Shown here: positions 7,926 through 15,849 of the stretch, piece by piece
Numbering within the stretch: the first letter of the stretch is position 1
Layout of the letters: each line of letters opens with the position of its first letter
NCBI GenBank assembly: GCA_018883305.1
Contig: VEQI01000013.1
Location: 1 to 20,492, forward strand
DNA from: Limnohabitans sp.
GTDB taxonomy: Bacteria > Pseudomonadota > Gammaproteobacteria > Burkholderiales > Burkholderiaceae_C
Direction of reading: 5' to 3'
Length of the DNA stretch: 20,492 nucleotides
Made by a program: the position numbers and the translations under genes
Notes under the pieces: model-generated
Databases searched by the model: none
The model's input: the letters and a program-made list of their open reading frames with translations, nothing else
What the model was told of the DNA's origin: nothing

Positions 7926-10045
7926 GCGATCAGGAACACCATCCAGCCAGTCAGCATCTGCTGGCGGCTCTGACGCGCCTGGCCCGCTTGCAAGGGCAGA
8001 CGGTTGATCCGACGGAATTGCATGAATTGACGAAGGCGGTTTCCAAGGCGGCCACGCCCCAGGACGCGCTCAAGCGGCTGCTGTCCGCCGCGCATCTGAA
8101 AGCCCCGCAGTGGATGCCGGCTCAAAGCCTGGATCGCACGCACGTCCCCGCGCTGTTTCATCATCCCGAGACGGGCTGGGGTTTGCTGCGTGGCATCAAC
8201 GGCATGGGCCAATGGGTGACCGAAACCTATGACGAGTCCACCCAGCAATGGCGTGAGGGGCAGACCGAGACCATGCAGGACTGTGTGGTGGCGCGTGCCA
8301 GCATGGTGCCACCGTTTCAGGCCAGCAACAGCAAGGTGTATCAACTCATTCGCGGGACGGTGTTGGAAAAGCGCGGCCTGCTCTTTGAGGTGGCTTTAGG
8401 CGGCCTGGTCATCAACGCGGTGGCGTTGGCGTCGTCGCTCTACAGCATGCAGGTGTACGACCGGGTGGTGCCCACCGGTGCCACGGGGACCTTGCTGGCC
8501 TTGACCCTGGGGGTGCTGGGCGCCATCTCGTTTGAATTGCTGCTCAAATTTATCCGCTCACACTTGAATGAGCGAGTGGTGGACGAGGTGGATCAATACC
8601 TGGCCCGTACCGTCTACAGCCGCTTCCTGTCTATTCGCATGGACCAGATGCCCAACAGCGTGGGGGTGTTGTCTGGCCAGCTACGTGGCTATGAAACAGT
8701 TCGAGGTTTCCTGGCTGCTTTGGTCACACAGGTGATGGTCGACATTCCGTTTGCCCTGGTCTATGCCTTGGTGATGCTGGTGATTGCCGGTGCATTGGCC
8801 TGGGTGCCCTTGGCGTTTCTGTTGGTGTCCTTGGCCGTGGGACTGACTTATCGCAAACGGATCGATGACCTCACCAGCAAGTCGACGCAGGCCAGCAACT
8901 TCAAGACGGGTTTGCTGGTGGAGTCGGTGGAAGGCGCCGAGACAATCAAGTCGGGGCAAGGTGGCTGGCGCATGCTCAGCCGCTGGTTGCAAGTGAGCGA
9001 CGAAGCACGCGCCGTGGAGCTCGACATGCGACACGCCACCGAACACTCGCAGTACTGGATTGCCGCTCTGCATCAGTATGCCTACGTCATTTTGGTGGCC
9101 CTGGGCGCCATGATGGTGGCTCGAGGAGAGATTTCCATGGGCGCGCTGATTGCGTGCAGCATTTTGTCTGGGCGCATCCTCGGGCCCATTGGCACCATCC
9201 CCAACCTGTTGATTCAATGGGGCCACTGCAAGACCTCTCTGCAAAGCCTGGACCGTTTGTTTGCCTTGCAATCCGATCATCACGGGGTGGATGCTCCGGT
9301 ACAACTGGATCGCATCCGTGGGCACTATGAATTGGAGCAGGTTCAATTCGCTTATGGCAATCAGCCAGCGCTGGTTATTCCTCGACTGAGCATCCGACCG
9401 GGCGAAAAAATCGGTGTGCTCGGCCCGGTGGGAGCCGGCAAAACCAGCTTGCTGCGCTTGCTCAGCGGCATGTACCGGCCGCAACAAGGCAGCATCCAGC
9501 TCGATGGGGTGGATCTCTCACACATCGCCAAACCGTTGCTGGCCGAACAAATGGGATTTCTTCAGCAAGATGGCCGATTGTTTGCTGGCACCTTGCGAGA
9601 CAACCTGGTGCTGGGCTTGCTGGATCCGGGCGATCAGGCTATTTTGGAAACAGCGGCCCTCACAGGTTTACAAGAAGCCGTGCTCAAGCGCGCTAAGCAG
9701 GGGTTGCAGCACCCGGTGCATGAAGGCGGTCAAGGCCTGTCGGGCGGTCAGCGACAGTTGGTCAACCTCACGCGGGTGTTCCTGCGGCGTCCGCGCCTGT
9801 GGTTGCTGGATGAGCCCACGGCGTCGATGGATCGGAATCTGGAGTTGCATGTCATCCGTGCCTTGCATTCCAACCTTCGACCCGAAGACGTGCTGGTGCT
9901 GGTGACCCACAAGCCTGAGCTGCTGCAACTGGTGGACCGGCTGATTGTGGTGGCGGGCAACCAGATTGTGCTGGATGGGCCCAAGGCCGATGTGCTGGCC
10001 AAACTGCAACAAACTCGACCCGTGGCGGAGGCGGCGGCATCATGA
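7922..10045 (+). CDS. Type I secretion ABC transporter (HlyB/LapB-like) with degenerate C39 domain
   Basis: Fused permease and ATPase of 707 residues in the inner membrane. Residues 1 to about 140 resemble a C39 peptidase-like domain but have no N-terminal catalytic cysteine motif, so substrate docking rather than leader cleavage is expected. The membrane domain follows (about 150-440; LYSMQVYDRVVPTGATGTL is typical of LapB/RTX exporters). The ATPase domain has Walker A GPVGAGKT at 501-508, signature LSGGQRQ at 606-612 and Walker B LLDEPTASMD with Asp630 and Glu631. It would drive one-step export of an unfolded substrate with a C-terminal signal, typically an RTX protein or giant adhesin. It overlaps both neighbours by 4 bases. 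Confidence 0.94.
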   Translation: MSDQEHHPASQHLLAALTRLARLQGQTVDPTELHELTKAVSKAATPQDALKRLLSAAHLKAPQWMPAQSLDRTHVPALFHHPETGWGLLRGINGMGQWVTETYDESTQQWREGQTETMQDCVVARASMVPPFQASNSKVYQLIRGTVLEKRGLLFEVALGGLVINAVALASSLYSMQVYDRVVPTGATGTLLALTLGVLGAISFELLLKFIRSHLNERVVDEVDQYLARTVYSRFLSIRMDQMPNSVGVLSGQLRGYETVRGFLAALVTQVMVDIPFALVYALVMLVIAGALAWVPLAFLLVSLAVGLTYRKRIDDLTSKSTQASNFKTGLLVESVEGAETIKSGQGGWRMLSRWLQVSDEARAVELDMRHATEHSQYWIAALHQYAYVILVALGAMMVARGEISMGALIACSILSGRILGPIGTIPNLLIQWGHCKTSLQSLDRLFALQSDHHGVDAPVQLDRIRGHYELEQVQFAYGNQPALVIPRLSIRPGEKIGVLGPVGAGKTSLLRLLSGMYRPQQGSIQLDGVDLSHIAKPLLAEQMGFLQQDGRLFAGTLRDNLVLGLLDPGDQAILETAALTGLQEAVLKRAKQGLQHPVHEGGQGLSGGQRQLVNLTRVFLRRPRLWLLDEPTASMDRNLELHVIRALHSNLRPEDVLVLVTHKPELLQLVDRLIVVAGNQIVLDGPKADVLAKLQQTRPVAEAAAS

Positions 10046-11193
10046 GCACCTCTCGACTCCGGGTGATGCCCGGTTTGATGCTGACGCTGGCGTCGGGCTT
10101 TGGCCTGTTTCTGGTGTGGGCCTGGTATTTCCAGCTGGACCAATCGGTGCGGGCCCAAGGGCAACTGGTGCCCGACACCCGTACCCAAGTGATTCAGTCC
10201 GCCGATGGCGGCGTGCTGGAAAAAATTCTGGTCACGGAAGGCCAGACCGTGAAGGCCGGACAAGTGCTGGCCACTCTGGAACAAGAACGCGCCAGTGCTG
10301 GCGTGGAAGAGGGCAGGGCCAAGGTGGCCTCCTTGCAAGCCGCGCTTTTCCGTGCCCGTGCAGAGGCCAATGGCGTGGCCCTGGATTTTGGTCGTCAGTG
10401 GCGCGACTATCCGGAGGTGGTGCGTGAGCAAACGGCCTTGTATCAGCAAAAGCGCAGAGGCCTGGAGGCGGAGCTGTCGGTGCTGGATGAGTCGCTGGAG
10501 CTGGCGCGGGATGAACTGCGGGTGAATGAAAACCTCAGCCAGACGGGTGACATCAGCCGGCTGGAACTGCTGCGGGCGCGGCGCCAGGTGGCCGAGCTGG
10601 TGGGCAAGATCGAGGCCACGCGCAACAAATATCTGCAGGAGGCTCGTCAAGAAGTGACCCGCTTGCAAGAGGAGGCCACGTCGCAACAGTTCAAACTGGA
10701 AGAGCGCCGCAGCTTGCTGAGTCACACCAATTTGATCGCGCCGGTGGATGGCGTGGTGAAAATTTTGCGCATCAATACGGTGGGTGGCGTGCTGAAAGCC
10801 GGCGATGAGCTGATGCAGATTTCACCCACGGATGTGGATCTGCTGGCGGAAATCAAGATCCTGCCGACCGATGTGGGACAACTGGCGCTGGACATGCCCG
10901 CCGTGGTCAAGGTGGACGCCTTTGATTACTCCATCTACGGCAGCTTGAACGGTCGGTTGGAGTACCTCAGCTCCGACACACTCACTGAGCAAGGCGCCAA
11001 CAACCAGGTGCAGACCTTTTACCGTGCGCGCATTCGCGTGGATGCCAAATCGGTCAACCCCAATCTGCCGCTGTCATCTCTCAAGTCGGGGATGACGGTG
11101 AGTGTGGATGTGCAAACCGGCAGTCGCTCGGTGCTGCATTACTTGCTTAAGCCTATTACCAAAGCTCTACAGGGCGCTGGCACCGAGCGCTGA
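10042..11193 (+). CDS. HlyD-family periplasmic adaptor (membrane fusion protein)
   Basis: Adaptor of 383 residues linking the ABC exporter to the outer-membrane channel. It has a short cytoplasmic N-terminus, one transmembrane helix (about 11-31), a lipoyl/barrel-sandwich half (GQLVPDTRTQVIQSADGGVLEKILVTEG, split in two words here as QLVPDTRTQVIQ and GGVLEKILV), and a long Glu/Arg/Leu-rich coiled-coil hairpin (about 85-235). The second barrel half begins LIAPVDGVVKILRINTVGGV, and a C-terminal beta domain ends SSLKSGMTVSVDVQTG. The end LHYLLKPITKAL is characteristic of LapC/HlyD-type adaptors. The start codon overlaps the exporter stop (ATGA), so all three components are probably made in fixed ratio. 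Confidence 0.94.
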   Translation: MSTSRLRVMPGLMLTLASGFGLFLVWAWYFQLDQSVRAQGQLVPDTRTQVIQSADGGVLEKILVTEGQTVKAGQVLATLEQERASAGVEEGRAKVASLQAALFRARAEANGVALDFGRQWRDYPEVVREQTALYQQKRRGLEAELSVLDESLELARDELRVNENLSQTGDISRLELLRARRQVAELVGKIEATRNKYLQEARQEVTRLQEEATSQQFKLEERRSLLSHTNLIAPVDGVVKILRINTVGGVLKAGDELMQISPTDVDLLAEIKILPTDVGQLALDMPAVVKVDAFDYSIYGSLNGRLEYLSSDTLTEQGANNQVQTFYRARIRVDAKSVNPNLPLSSLKSGMTVSVDVQTGSRSVLHYLLKPITKALQGAGTER

Positions 11194-11511
11194 GTGTCGA
11201 CTCTGATTCTCTTCGGTTGTGTTTTGGTTGATAGAGCAATATTACTGAGCAGGTTTTCGTCGCGGCTGATCGATGCGATGCGGCAAAAAGGATTGGGGAT
11301 GTCCCCCACCAGGCTTGCGAACCACTTCAATCTTTCCTATTGGGGGCAATCCATCACCGTGACGGCTGCTGACAACTGGATCAATGGCAAGTCACTGCCC
11401 AAAATGGACAAAATGATTGTGCTGGCCGAGATCCTCAATACCACCCTGGATGGACTGTTGATGTCGGAGGGGCACTCGCCCGGTGTTGGGTCGGACATGA
11501 GACCGAGCTGA
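11194..11511 (+). CDS. Small helix-turn-helix (XRE-like) protein
   Basis: Frame of 105 residues whose core, from FSSRLIDAMRQKGLGMSPTR through ADNWINGKSLPKMDKMIVLAEIL, matches a family of small putative DNA-binding proteins common in Burkholderiales: SRL..AM..KG, LA..FNL.YWG, AA..W..G...P..DK...LA. The function is inferred as DNA binding; no target is known. The frame opens with GTG directly after the adaptor TGA, but the first 20-25 residues do not look conserved, so the true start may be downstream, for example TTG at 11224. A weak promoter-like pair (TTGTGT 11217, TATTAC 11240) could serve it separately. It is AT-richer than the genes before it. Its stop is 2 bases from the convergent acetyltransferase stop. 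Confidence 0.7.
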   Translation: MSTLILFGCVLVDRAILLSRFSSRLIDAMRQKGLGMSPTRLANHFNLSYWGQSITVTAADNWINGKSLPKMDKMIVLAEILNTTLDGLLMSEGHSPGVGSDMRPS

Positions 11512-11513
11512 TG

Positions 11514-12014
11514 TCAACCCACAGATCGTCGTCGCTCAAAGCGCTGTTCGCTCACCAACGTCCCCCATTGCGCCCCAGAGTGCTCCTCGGCCAGGACAAA
11601 GCCTGCAGACTCATAGAGATGACGGGCGGCATCCAGGCCGCGAAATGTCCAGAGTTGGATGGTGGACAGGCCGGCCTGATCGCAATGCAGCACGGCTTGT
11701 TCCAACAAGTCACGTCCGACGCCTTTCCCACGCGAGTTGTCCCCCAAGATGAACCAACGCAGGTGGGCGATGCTCGGCCCGAGGTCCTGCGCATCAATGG
11801 CCAATGAGCCCACGCAATCGCCCGCGTCATCCAGCGCCAGCCACAGGCGGTTGAGCGGGTGAACCAGGCGCTGGGCAAATTCCGCCAGTTCCCGGGCCAC
11901 CTTGGCTTCAAAGGGCAGACCAAAGCGATGCGCCTGCGCGTAATACGTGCCATGCATCTGCACGATGCGTCCCAGGCAGCCCGGCTGGTAGCCGCTCACG
12001 ATGCGGGTTGTCAT
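11514..12014 (-). CDS. GNAT-family N-acetyltransferase
   Basis: Protein of 166 residues from the ATG at 12014 (MTTRIVSGYQPGCLGRIVQ). The acetyl-CoA fold is recognisable: LWLALDDAGDCVGSLAID (strands 2-4), LRWFILGDNSRGKGVGRDLL with the pyrophosphate-binding R-G-K-G-V-G loop, and AARHLYESAGFVLAEEH near the end. The substrate cannot be predicted; small-molecule or protein N-terminal/side-chain acetylation are both open. A TTG at 12077 would extend the frame by 21 residues, but that extension lacks family character. The gene is alone on its strand, convergent with the helix-turn-helix gene and divergent from the TRAP operon. Confidence 0.82.
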   Translation of the reverse strand: MTTRIVSGYQPGCLGRIVQMHGTYYAQAHRFGLPFEAKVARELAEFAQRLVHPLNRLWLALDDAGDCVGSLAIDAQDLGPSIAHLRWFILGDNSRGKGVGRDLLEQAVLHCDQAGLSTIQLWTFRGLDAARHLYESAGFVLAEEHSGAQWGTLVSEQRFERRRSVG

Positions 12015-12088
12015 GTCGGAAATGCTATCAGCAACGTCATTGGCGGGGGCTGAACTGCGTGGGCTGTTATGAACCAAGGGTTTCCACT

Positions 12089-12105
12089 AATTGGTAATAC
12101 CAATT
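12089..12105. promoter_or_regulatory. Operator 1, FadR/GntR-type palindrome
   Basis: AATTGGTAATACCAATT is a perfect palindrome with 8-base arms around a central A. It contains TGGT-AAT-ACCA, which fits the TnGT-N3-ACnA type reported for FadR-subfamily GntR regulators. It lies 56 bases before the DctP start codon. The FCD-domain GntR protein at the end of this operon is the natural candidate to bind it. Confidence 0.7.
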
Positions 12106-12119
12106 CGATTCAATACCCT
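12091..12119 (+). promoter_or_regulatory. Possible promoter of TRAP operon
   Basis: TTGGTA at 12091-12096 (inside operator 1) and TACCCT at 12114-12119 are 17 bases apart, as in a weak sigma-70 promoter. Transcription would start near 12126, between the two operators. Both hexamers are poor matches; I mention it because the geometry would explain repression from both operators. Confidence 0.25.
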
Positions 12120-12134
12120 TGAGGTCCATTTTGA

Positions 12135-12149
12135 ATTGGTATAACCAAT
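12135..12149. promoter_or_regulatory. Operator 2, FadR/GntR-type palindrome
   Basis: ATTGGT-ATA-ACCAAT has perfect 6-base arms and the same TGGT-N3-ACCA core as operator 1. The centres of the two sites are 45 bases apart, a little over four helical turns. Operator 2 directly abuts the AGGAG ribosome site (12150-12154), so a bound protein could also block transcription elongation. Confidence 0.7.
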
Positions 12150-12160
12150 AGGAGACACGC

Positions 12161-13156
12161 ATGCGCAAACTCAGCCAACTCATCGCCGCTGGCCTGCTGG
12201 CACTGACCGGGACTTGGGCCTGTGCCAAGACCACTTTCACCATTTCCACGCCGGACCCCGACAACTCGGAAATCACCCTGGCGGCGAAAAAATACGCTGA
12301 ACTGGTGGCCGCCAAGACGGGCGGAGAAGTTGAGATCAAGGTCTTCCCCAACGGCCAGTTGTATGGCGGTGACCCCTCTGCTGCCGTGCGTCAACTGGCC
12401 GGTGGTTCCCTGGACATGTTGTTGCTGTCCACCTCGCTGTACGCCAACTTCAATCCCAAATTCACGGCCATCTCCATTCCTTATCTGTTTGATGACAACG
12501 CGCAGTTGCGTGCCTACTTGGCAGGCCCCCTGGGGCAGGAGCTGCTGGGTGACCTCAATGGCATCGGCATCAAGGGCCTGAGCATGTGGCAGCGTCCCTT
12601 CCGCCAGATGACCAACTCCAAGAAGGCCATTCAGTCACCGCGCGATCTGGCCGGCATGAAGTTCCGTGTGCCCAACAACCCCTTGTGGATGGAGTTCTTC
12701 AGCAAGATGGGCGCCGCGCCCACGCCCATGGCCTTTGGCGAGGTGTACAACGCGCTGCAGATGGGTGTGGTGGATGGTCAGGAGAACCCGATCAACATTC
12801 CGGTGACGGCCAAGTTTTATGAAGTGCAGAAGTACGCCTCCATCACCAACCACATGGCCGATGGTTGGGTGCTGGCCATCAACCCGGCCAAGTTCAACGC
12901 GCTGACCGACAAGGACAAGCAAGCCCTGCAAGCCGCTGCAGTAGAGGCGGAAGCCTGGAAAGCCAACAACGATGCGGCCGATGCCAAGCAATCCGTGGAT
13001 CTGCTGACCTCCAAGGGCGTGGCCGTGAACACGCTCACGGCAGATCAGCAAAAAGCCTTTGTGGCGGTGGCCAAGGAATTGTTCCCGCGCTTCTCGCAAC
13101 TGGTGAAGGACCAGAACTTCTTCAACAAGACCCTGACGTTCGTCAACAAGAAGTAA
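12161..13156 (+). CDS. TRAP transporter periplasmic solute-binding protein (DctP family)
   Basis: Protein of 331 residues with a Sec signal peptide (MRKLSQLIAAGLLALTGTWACA) and the DctP/YiaO fold. Signature elements are VFPNGQLYGGDPSAAVRQLAGG, KFRVPNNPLW with the carboxylate-binding Arg169, and PTPMAFGEVYNALQMGVVDGQENP. It would capture a solute in the periplasm and hand it to the DctQM membrane unit. Most known ligands of this family are carboxylates (C4 acids, sugar acids), while the catabolic genes that follow suggest a polyol- or sugar-related compound. AGGAG lies 6 bases before the ATG. First gene of the operon, directly behind two operators. Confidence 0.93.
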   Translation: MRKLSQLIAAGLLALTGTWACAKTTFTISTPDPDNSEITLAAKKYAELVAAKTGGEVEIKVFPNGQLYGGDPSAAVRQLAGGSLDMLLLSTSLYANFNPKFTAISIPYLFDDNAQLRAYLAGPLGQELLGDLNGIGIKGLSMWQRPFRQMTNSKKAIQSPRDLAGMKFRVPNNPLWMEFFSKMGAAPTPMAFGEVYNALQMGVVDGQENPINIPVTAKFYEVQKYASITNHMADGWVLAINPAKFNALTDKDKQALQAAAVEAEAWKANNDAADAKQSVDLLTSKGVAVNTLTADQQKAFVAVAKELFPRFSQLVKDQNFFNKTLTFVNKK

Positions 13157-13166
13157 AGGCCGGCGC

Positions 13167-13694
13167 ATGAGCAGCAACACTCCCTCACAAACCGTCAGCG
13201 CTGAACCACTGCATGCCAGCGAACGCTGGTTGATGTGGTTGACCGATGGCGTATGCGGCACCGCGGTGGCCGGTATCGTGTGCGTGGTCTTGATGCAGGT
13301 GGTGGGACGGTTGCTGGATGCACCGTTTTCCTGGACGGAGGAATTGACGCGCGCTTGTTTCATCTGGATGGTGTTCGCTGGCATGGCTGCCAGCGTTCGC
13401 CACGCCGATGCGGCGCGGGTCACGGTGTTGCTGCGCTATTTCCCACGGTTGGTTCGCCAGGCGGCTCTGGCCATTTACATGGTGTGCAACCTGTCCTTCT
13501 TTGCCCTGACGGCCTGGACCGGCTGGGCCATGGTTCGGCAGCAATGGGTCATGAACGAACAAATCGCTACCCTGGGATGGCCCGGCTGGGTGGTGGGCAT
13601 CATCCTGCCTGCAGCGGCAGTGCTGTCCATCGCGGGGCTGTTTCAATCGTTGCGACCCCACCGAGCCGTGATTGCGGCCACGGATGCGGCCTGA
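13167..13694 (+). CDS. TRAP transporter small membrane subunit (DctQ family)
   Basis: Protein of 175 residues with four hydrophobic segments, starting near residues 22, 55, 92 and 130. The family-typical FSWTEELTRACFIWMVFAGM follows the first helix. DctQ subunits form a complex with DctM and are essential for sodium-driven uptake, though their exact role is not settled. The start is 10 bases after the DctP stop with AAGG in front. Size and topology are normal, and its place between the DctP and DctM genes leaves little doubt. Confidence 0.91.
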   Translation: MSSNTPSQTVSAEPLHASERWLMWLTDGVCGTAVAGIVCVVLMQVVGRLLDAPFSWTEELTRACFIWMVFAGMAASVRHADAARVTVLLRYFPRLVRQAALAIYMVCNLSFFALTAWTGWAMVRQQWVMNEQIATLGWPGWVVGIILPAAAVLSIAGLFQSLRPHRAVIAATDAA

Positions 13695-13715
13695 CCAACA
13701 CTCGGAGATGACGCA

Positions 13716-14996
13716 GTGAGTCTGACGCTATTGGGTATTTTTCTGTTGCTGTGTGCCCTCGGGTGCCCGATTGCGGTGGCCTTGGGGCTGTCCAGTGTGG
13801 CCAGCATTCTGATGTTCACCTCCACCCCGGTGAATGTGTTGTCCGAGAGCATGTTCTCGGCTATGAATTCTTTCCTGCTGGTGGCCGTGCCCCTGTTCCT
13901 GTTGGTGGGACAGTTGATGGACAAGGGCGGAGTGGCCGACCGAATATTTGATTTCGCGCACGCCATGGTGGGCTGGCTGCCGGGTGGCATGGGTCACGTC
14001 AACGTGGCTTCATCGGTGGTGTTTGGCGGCATCTCGGGGTCCTCGGTGGCCGACATTGCGTCGCTGGGGGCGATTGAAATCAATGCGATGGTGCGCCACG
14101 GATATGAAAAAGGCTACGCGGTGGGCATGACCTTGGCCACCTCCACGCTCTCGTCCATCATTCCCCCGTCCATCTTGATGGTGATTGCTGGCTCCATTGC
14201 CAACCAGTCCATCGGACTGCTGCTGATTGCCGGTCTGGTGCCGGGCTTGTTCATCGCCGCATTCTTGATGATCTACAACCATTTCTACAGCGTGCGACGC
14301 GGGGTGTGCAAGCCCACACCGTTTGACGTCAAGCATTTTGCCAAGGCCGGTGTTCGTGCCATCCTGCCCATGATGACGCCGGTCATCCTGATGGTGGGCA
14401 TTCTGGACGGGTTCTTCACGCCGACCGAGGCGGCTGCCATCGCGGTGGTGTATACCTTCATCATTGCAGCCCTGGTTTACAAGAACATCAGCTGGGCTGA
14501 CATGCGTGAAATGCTCATGGAGACCGGACGCGCCAGTGGGGGCATCTTGTTGATTGCGGCCACTGGCAAACTGGCGGCCTGGGTATTTGCCTATGATGGT
14601 CTGCCGGTGATGATTGGTGCCTGGCTGGGCGCCATCACCAAAGATCCCACCATGATCATGGTGCTCATCTTCTTGTTCCTGGTGGTGGTGGGCATGTTCA
14701 TGGATGCCATCGCAGCCATGTTCATTCTCATTCCCATCCTGGTGCCGCCGGCGGTGTCGTTGGGGGTGGACCCCATTCATCTGCTGACCATCATCGTCAT
14801 CACGCTGACGCTGGGACTTGTGACGCCGCCCGTGGGCGTGTGCCTGTTTGCGGTGGCCAAGGTGACCGACATGACCATCGAGGACGTGATCAAAAATTCC
14901 ACCGGACCCGTGTCGGTGCTGATTGTCTCCATCATCGCGCTGGTGTTGTTCCCGGTGCTGGTCATTGGTCCGCTCAAGTTGTTCGGGATGTATTGA
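13716..14996 (+). CDS. TRAP transporter large membrane subunit (DctM family)
   Basis: Protein of 426 residues made of about a dozen hydrophobic segments. Family landmarks are FLLVAVPLFLLVGQLMDKGG, VFGGISGSSVADIASLGAI, SSIIPPSILMVIAGSIANQS and GILDGFFTPTEAAAIAVVY. It is the sodium-coupled transport subunit. The start is a GTG at 13716 preceded by CGGAGAT; no competing ATG gives the conserved N-terminus. It follows DctQ by 21 bases. The 37-base gap to the aldolase gene shows no terminator, so the catabolic genes should be on the same transcript. Confidence 0.94.
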   Translation: MSLTLLGIFLLLCALGCPIAVALGLSSVASILMFTSTPVNVLSESMFSAMNSFLLVAVPLFLLVGQLMDKGGVADRIFDFAHAMVGWLPGGMGHVNVASSVVFGGISGSSVADIASLGAIEINAMVRHGYEKGYAVGMTLATSTLSSIIPPSILMVIAGSIANQSIGLLLIAGLVPGLFIAAFLMIYNHFYSVRRGVCKPTPFDVKHFAKAGVRAILPMMTPVILMVGILDGFFTPTEAAAIAVVYTFIIAALVYKNISWADMREMLMETGRASGGILLIAATGKLAAWVFAYDGLPVMIGAWLGAITKDPTMIMVLIFLFLVVVGMFMDAIAAMFILIPILVPPAVSLGVDPIHLLTIIVITLTLGLVTPPVGVCLFAVAKVTDMTIEDVIKNSTGPVSVLIVSIIALVLFPVLVIGPLKLFGMY

Positions 14997-15033
14997 ATCG
15001 TGTTTGTGTCATTGAATTTTTTTGGGAGTAGGT

Positions 15034-15849
15034 ATGTCTTCAGTCGGTAAACAAGTTCGCATGCGTCGTTTATTGGGTCCTTCGGGGCGCATGTTGGCCA
15101 TCACCATCGATCACCCCATCACCCGGGGTCTTTTGCCCGGTCTGGAAGATATCCATGGCACCATGAAAAAAGTGGTGCGCGGCAAGCCGGACGCCATCAC
15201 CATGCACAAGGGCATTGCCCACAAGGTCTTCCCGCCTTACGCCGGTGAGGCTGCCATGATCCTCAAGATCAGCGCCTATTCGGTGCAGTACCACCCGCAC
15301 TATGACGCCCCCGTGGGTGACGTGGAAGAGGCGGTTCGTCTGGGCGCGGACGCGGTCTCCGTGGGTTGCATCGTAGGCGGTCCCGAGCAGGCTGAACAAC
15401 TGGGCTTTCTGGGACGCATCTCCAAGGAAGCGCAGTCCATGGGTATGCCGTTGGTGGCGCACATTTACCCCAAGGGCACCCTGATCAAGGACCCGCACGA
15501 TGCCAAGGCCGTGACCTATGCCGCACGCGTGGGCGCCGAACTGGGGGTGGACATCATCAAGACGCTGTGGACCGGCTCTGCCGAGAGTTTCCGCAGCGTG
15601 GTGGAAGGCTGTCCCGCCATGGTGGCCCTGGCTGGCGGTGAGATGGGCGAGACCCTGGAAGACTATCTCAAGATGACGCGTGAAGCCCTGGACGTGGGCC
15701 TTGGGGGGGTCACCTATGGCCGCTTTGTCTGGCAGCACCCGCACACCAGCAGCGTCATCAAGGCGCTCAATGCGCTCATTCACCACAATGCCAGCGTGAA
15801 AGAATCGCTGGCCGTGTATGACGCCGATGTCGCAGCAGGTGGCCAATGA
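15034..15849 (+). CDS. Class I aldolase, DhnA/FbaB/LsrF family
   Basis: TIM-barrel protein of 271 residues. LAITIDHPIT contains the conserved Asp26; PDAITMHKG follows; GVDIIKTLWTGS carries Lys176, the expected Schiff-base lysine; VALAGGEMGETLEDYL and GLGGVTYGRFVWQHP form the phosphate-binding end. Family members include archaeal-type class I fructose-bisphosphate aldolase, E. coli FbaB and the AI-2 thiolase LsrF, so retro-aldol or thiolase cleavage of a sugar phosphate is the expected reaction. I chose the ATG at 15034 (GGGAG 5 bases upstream) over a TTG at 15022. The stop overlaps the dehydrogenase start (ATGA), so the two are probably co-translated. The actual substrate is unknown. Confidence 0.88.
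   Translation: MSSVGKQVRMRRLLGPSGRMLAITIDHPITRGLLPGLEDIHGTMKKVVRGKPDAITMHKGIAHKVFPPYAGEAAMILKISAYSVQYHPHYDAPVGDVEEAVRLGADAVSVGCIVGGPEQAEQLGFLGRISKEAQSMGMPLVAHIYPKGTLIKDPHDAKAVTYAARVGAELGVDIIKTLWTGSAESFRSVVEGCPAMVALAGGEMGETLEDYLKMTREALDVGLGGVTYGRFVWQHPHTSSVIKALNALIHHNASVKESLAVYDADVAAGGQ

Noticed and set aside
9748..10725. 325-residue minus-strand frame opposite the exporter end and adaptor
   Set aside because: It crosses the ATGA junction of two conserved genes and is Gln/His-rich shadow sequence.
12140..12145. TATAAC as a -10 box for the TRAP operon (with TTGAGG at 12119)
   Set aside because: The spacing would be 15 bases, and transcription would start inside or after the ribosome site, so it would not give a translatable leader.
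14993..15017. Direct repeat ATTGAAT before the aldolase gene
   Set aside because: Seven bases repeated once in an AT-rich gap with no further structure; consistent with chance.
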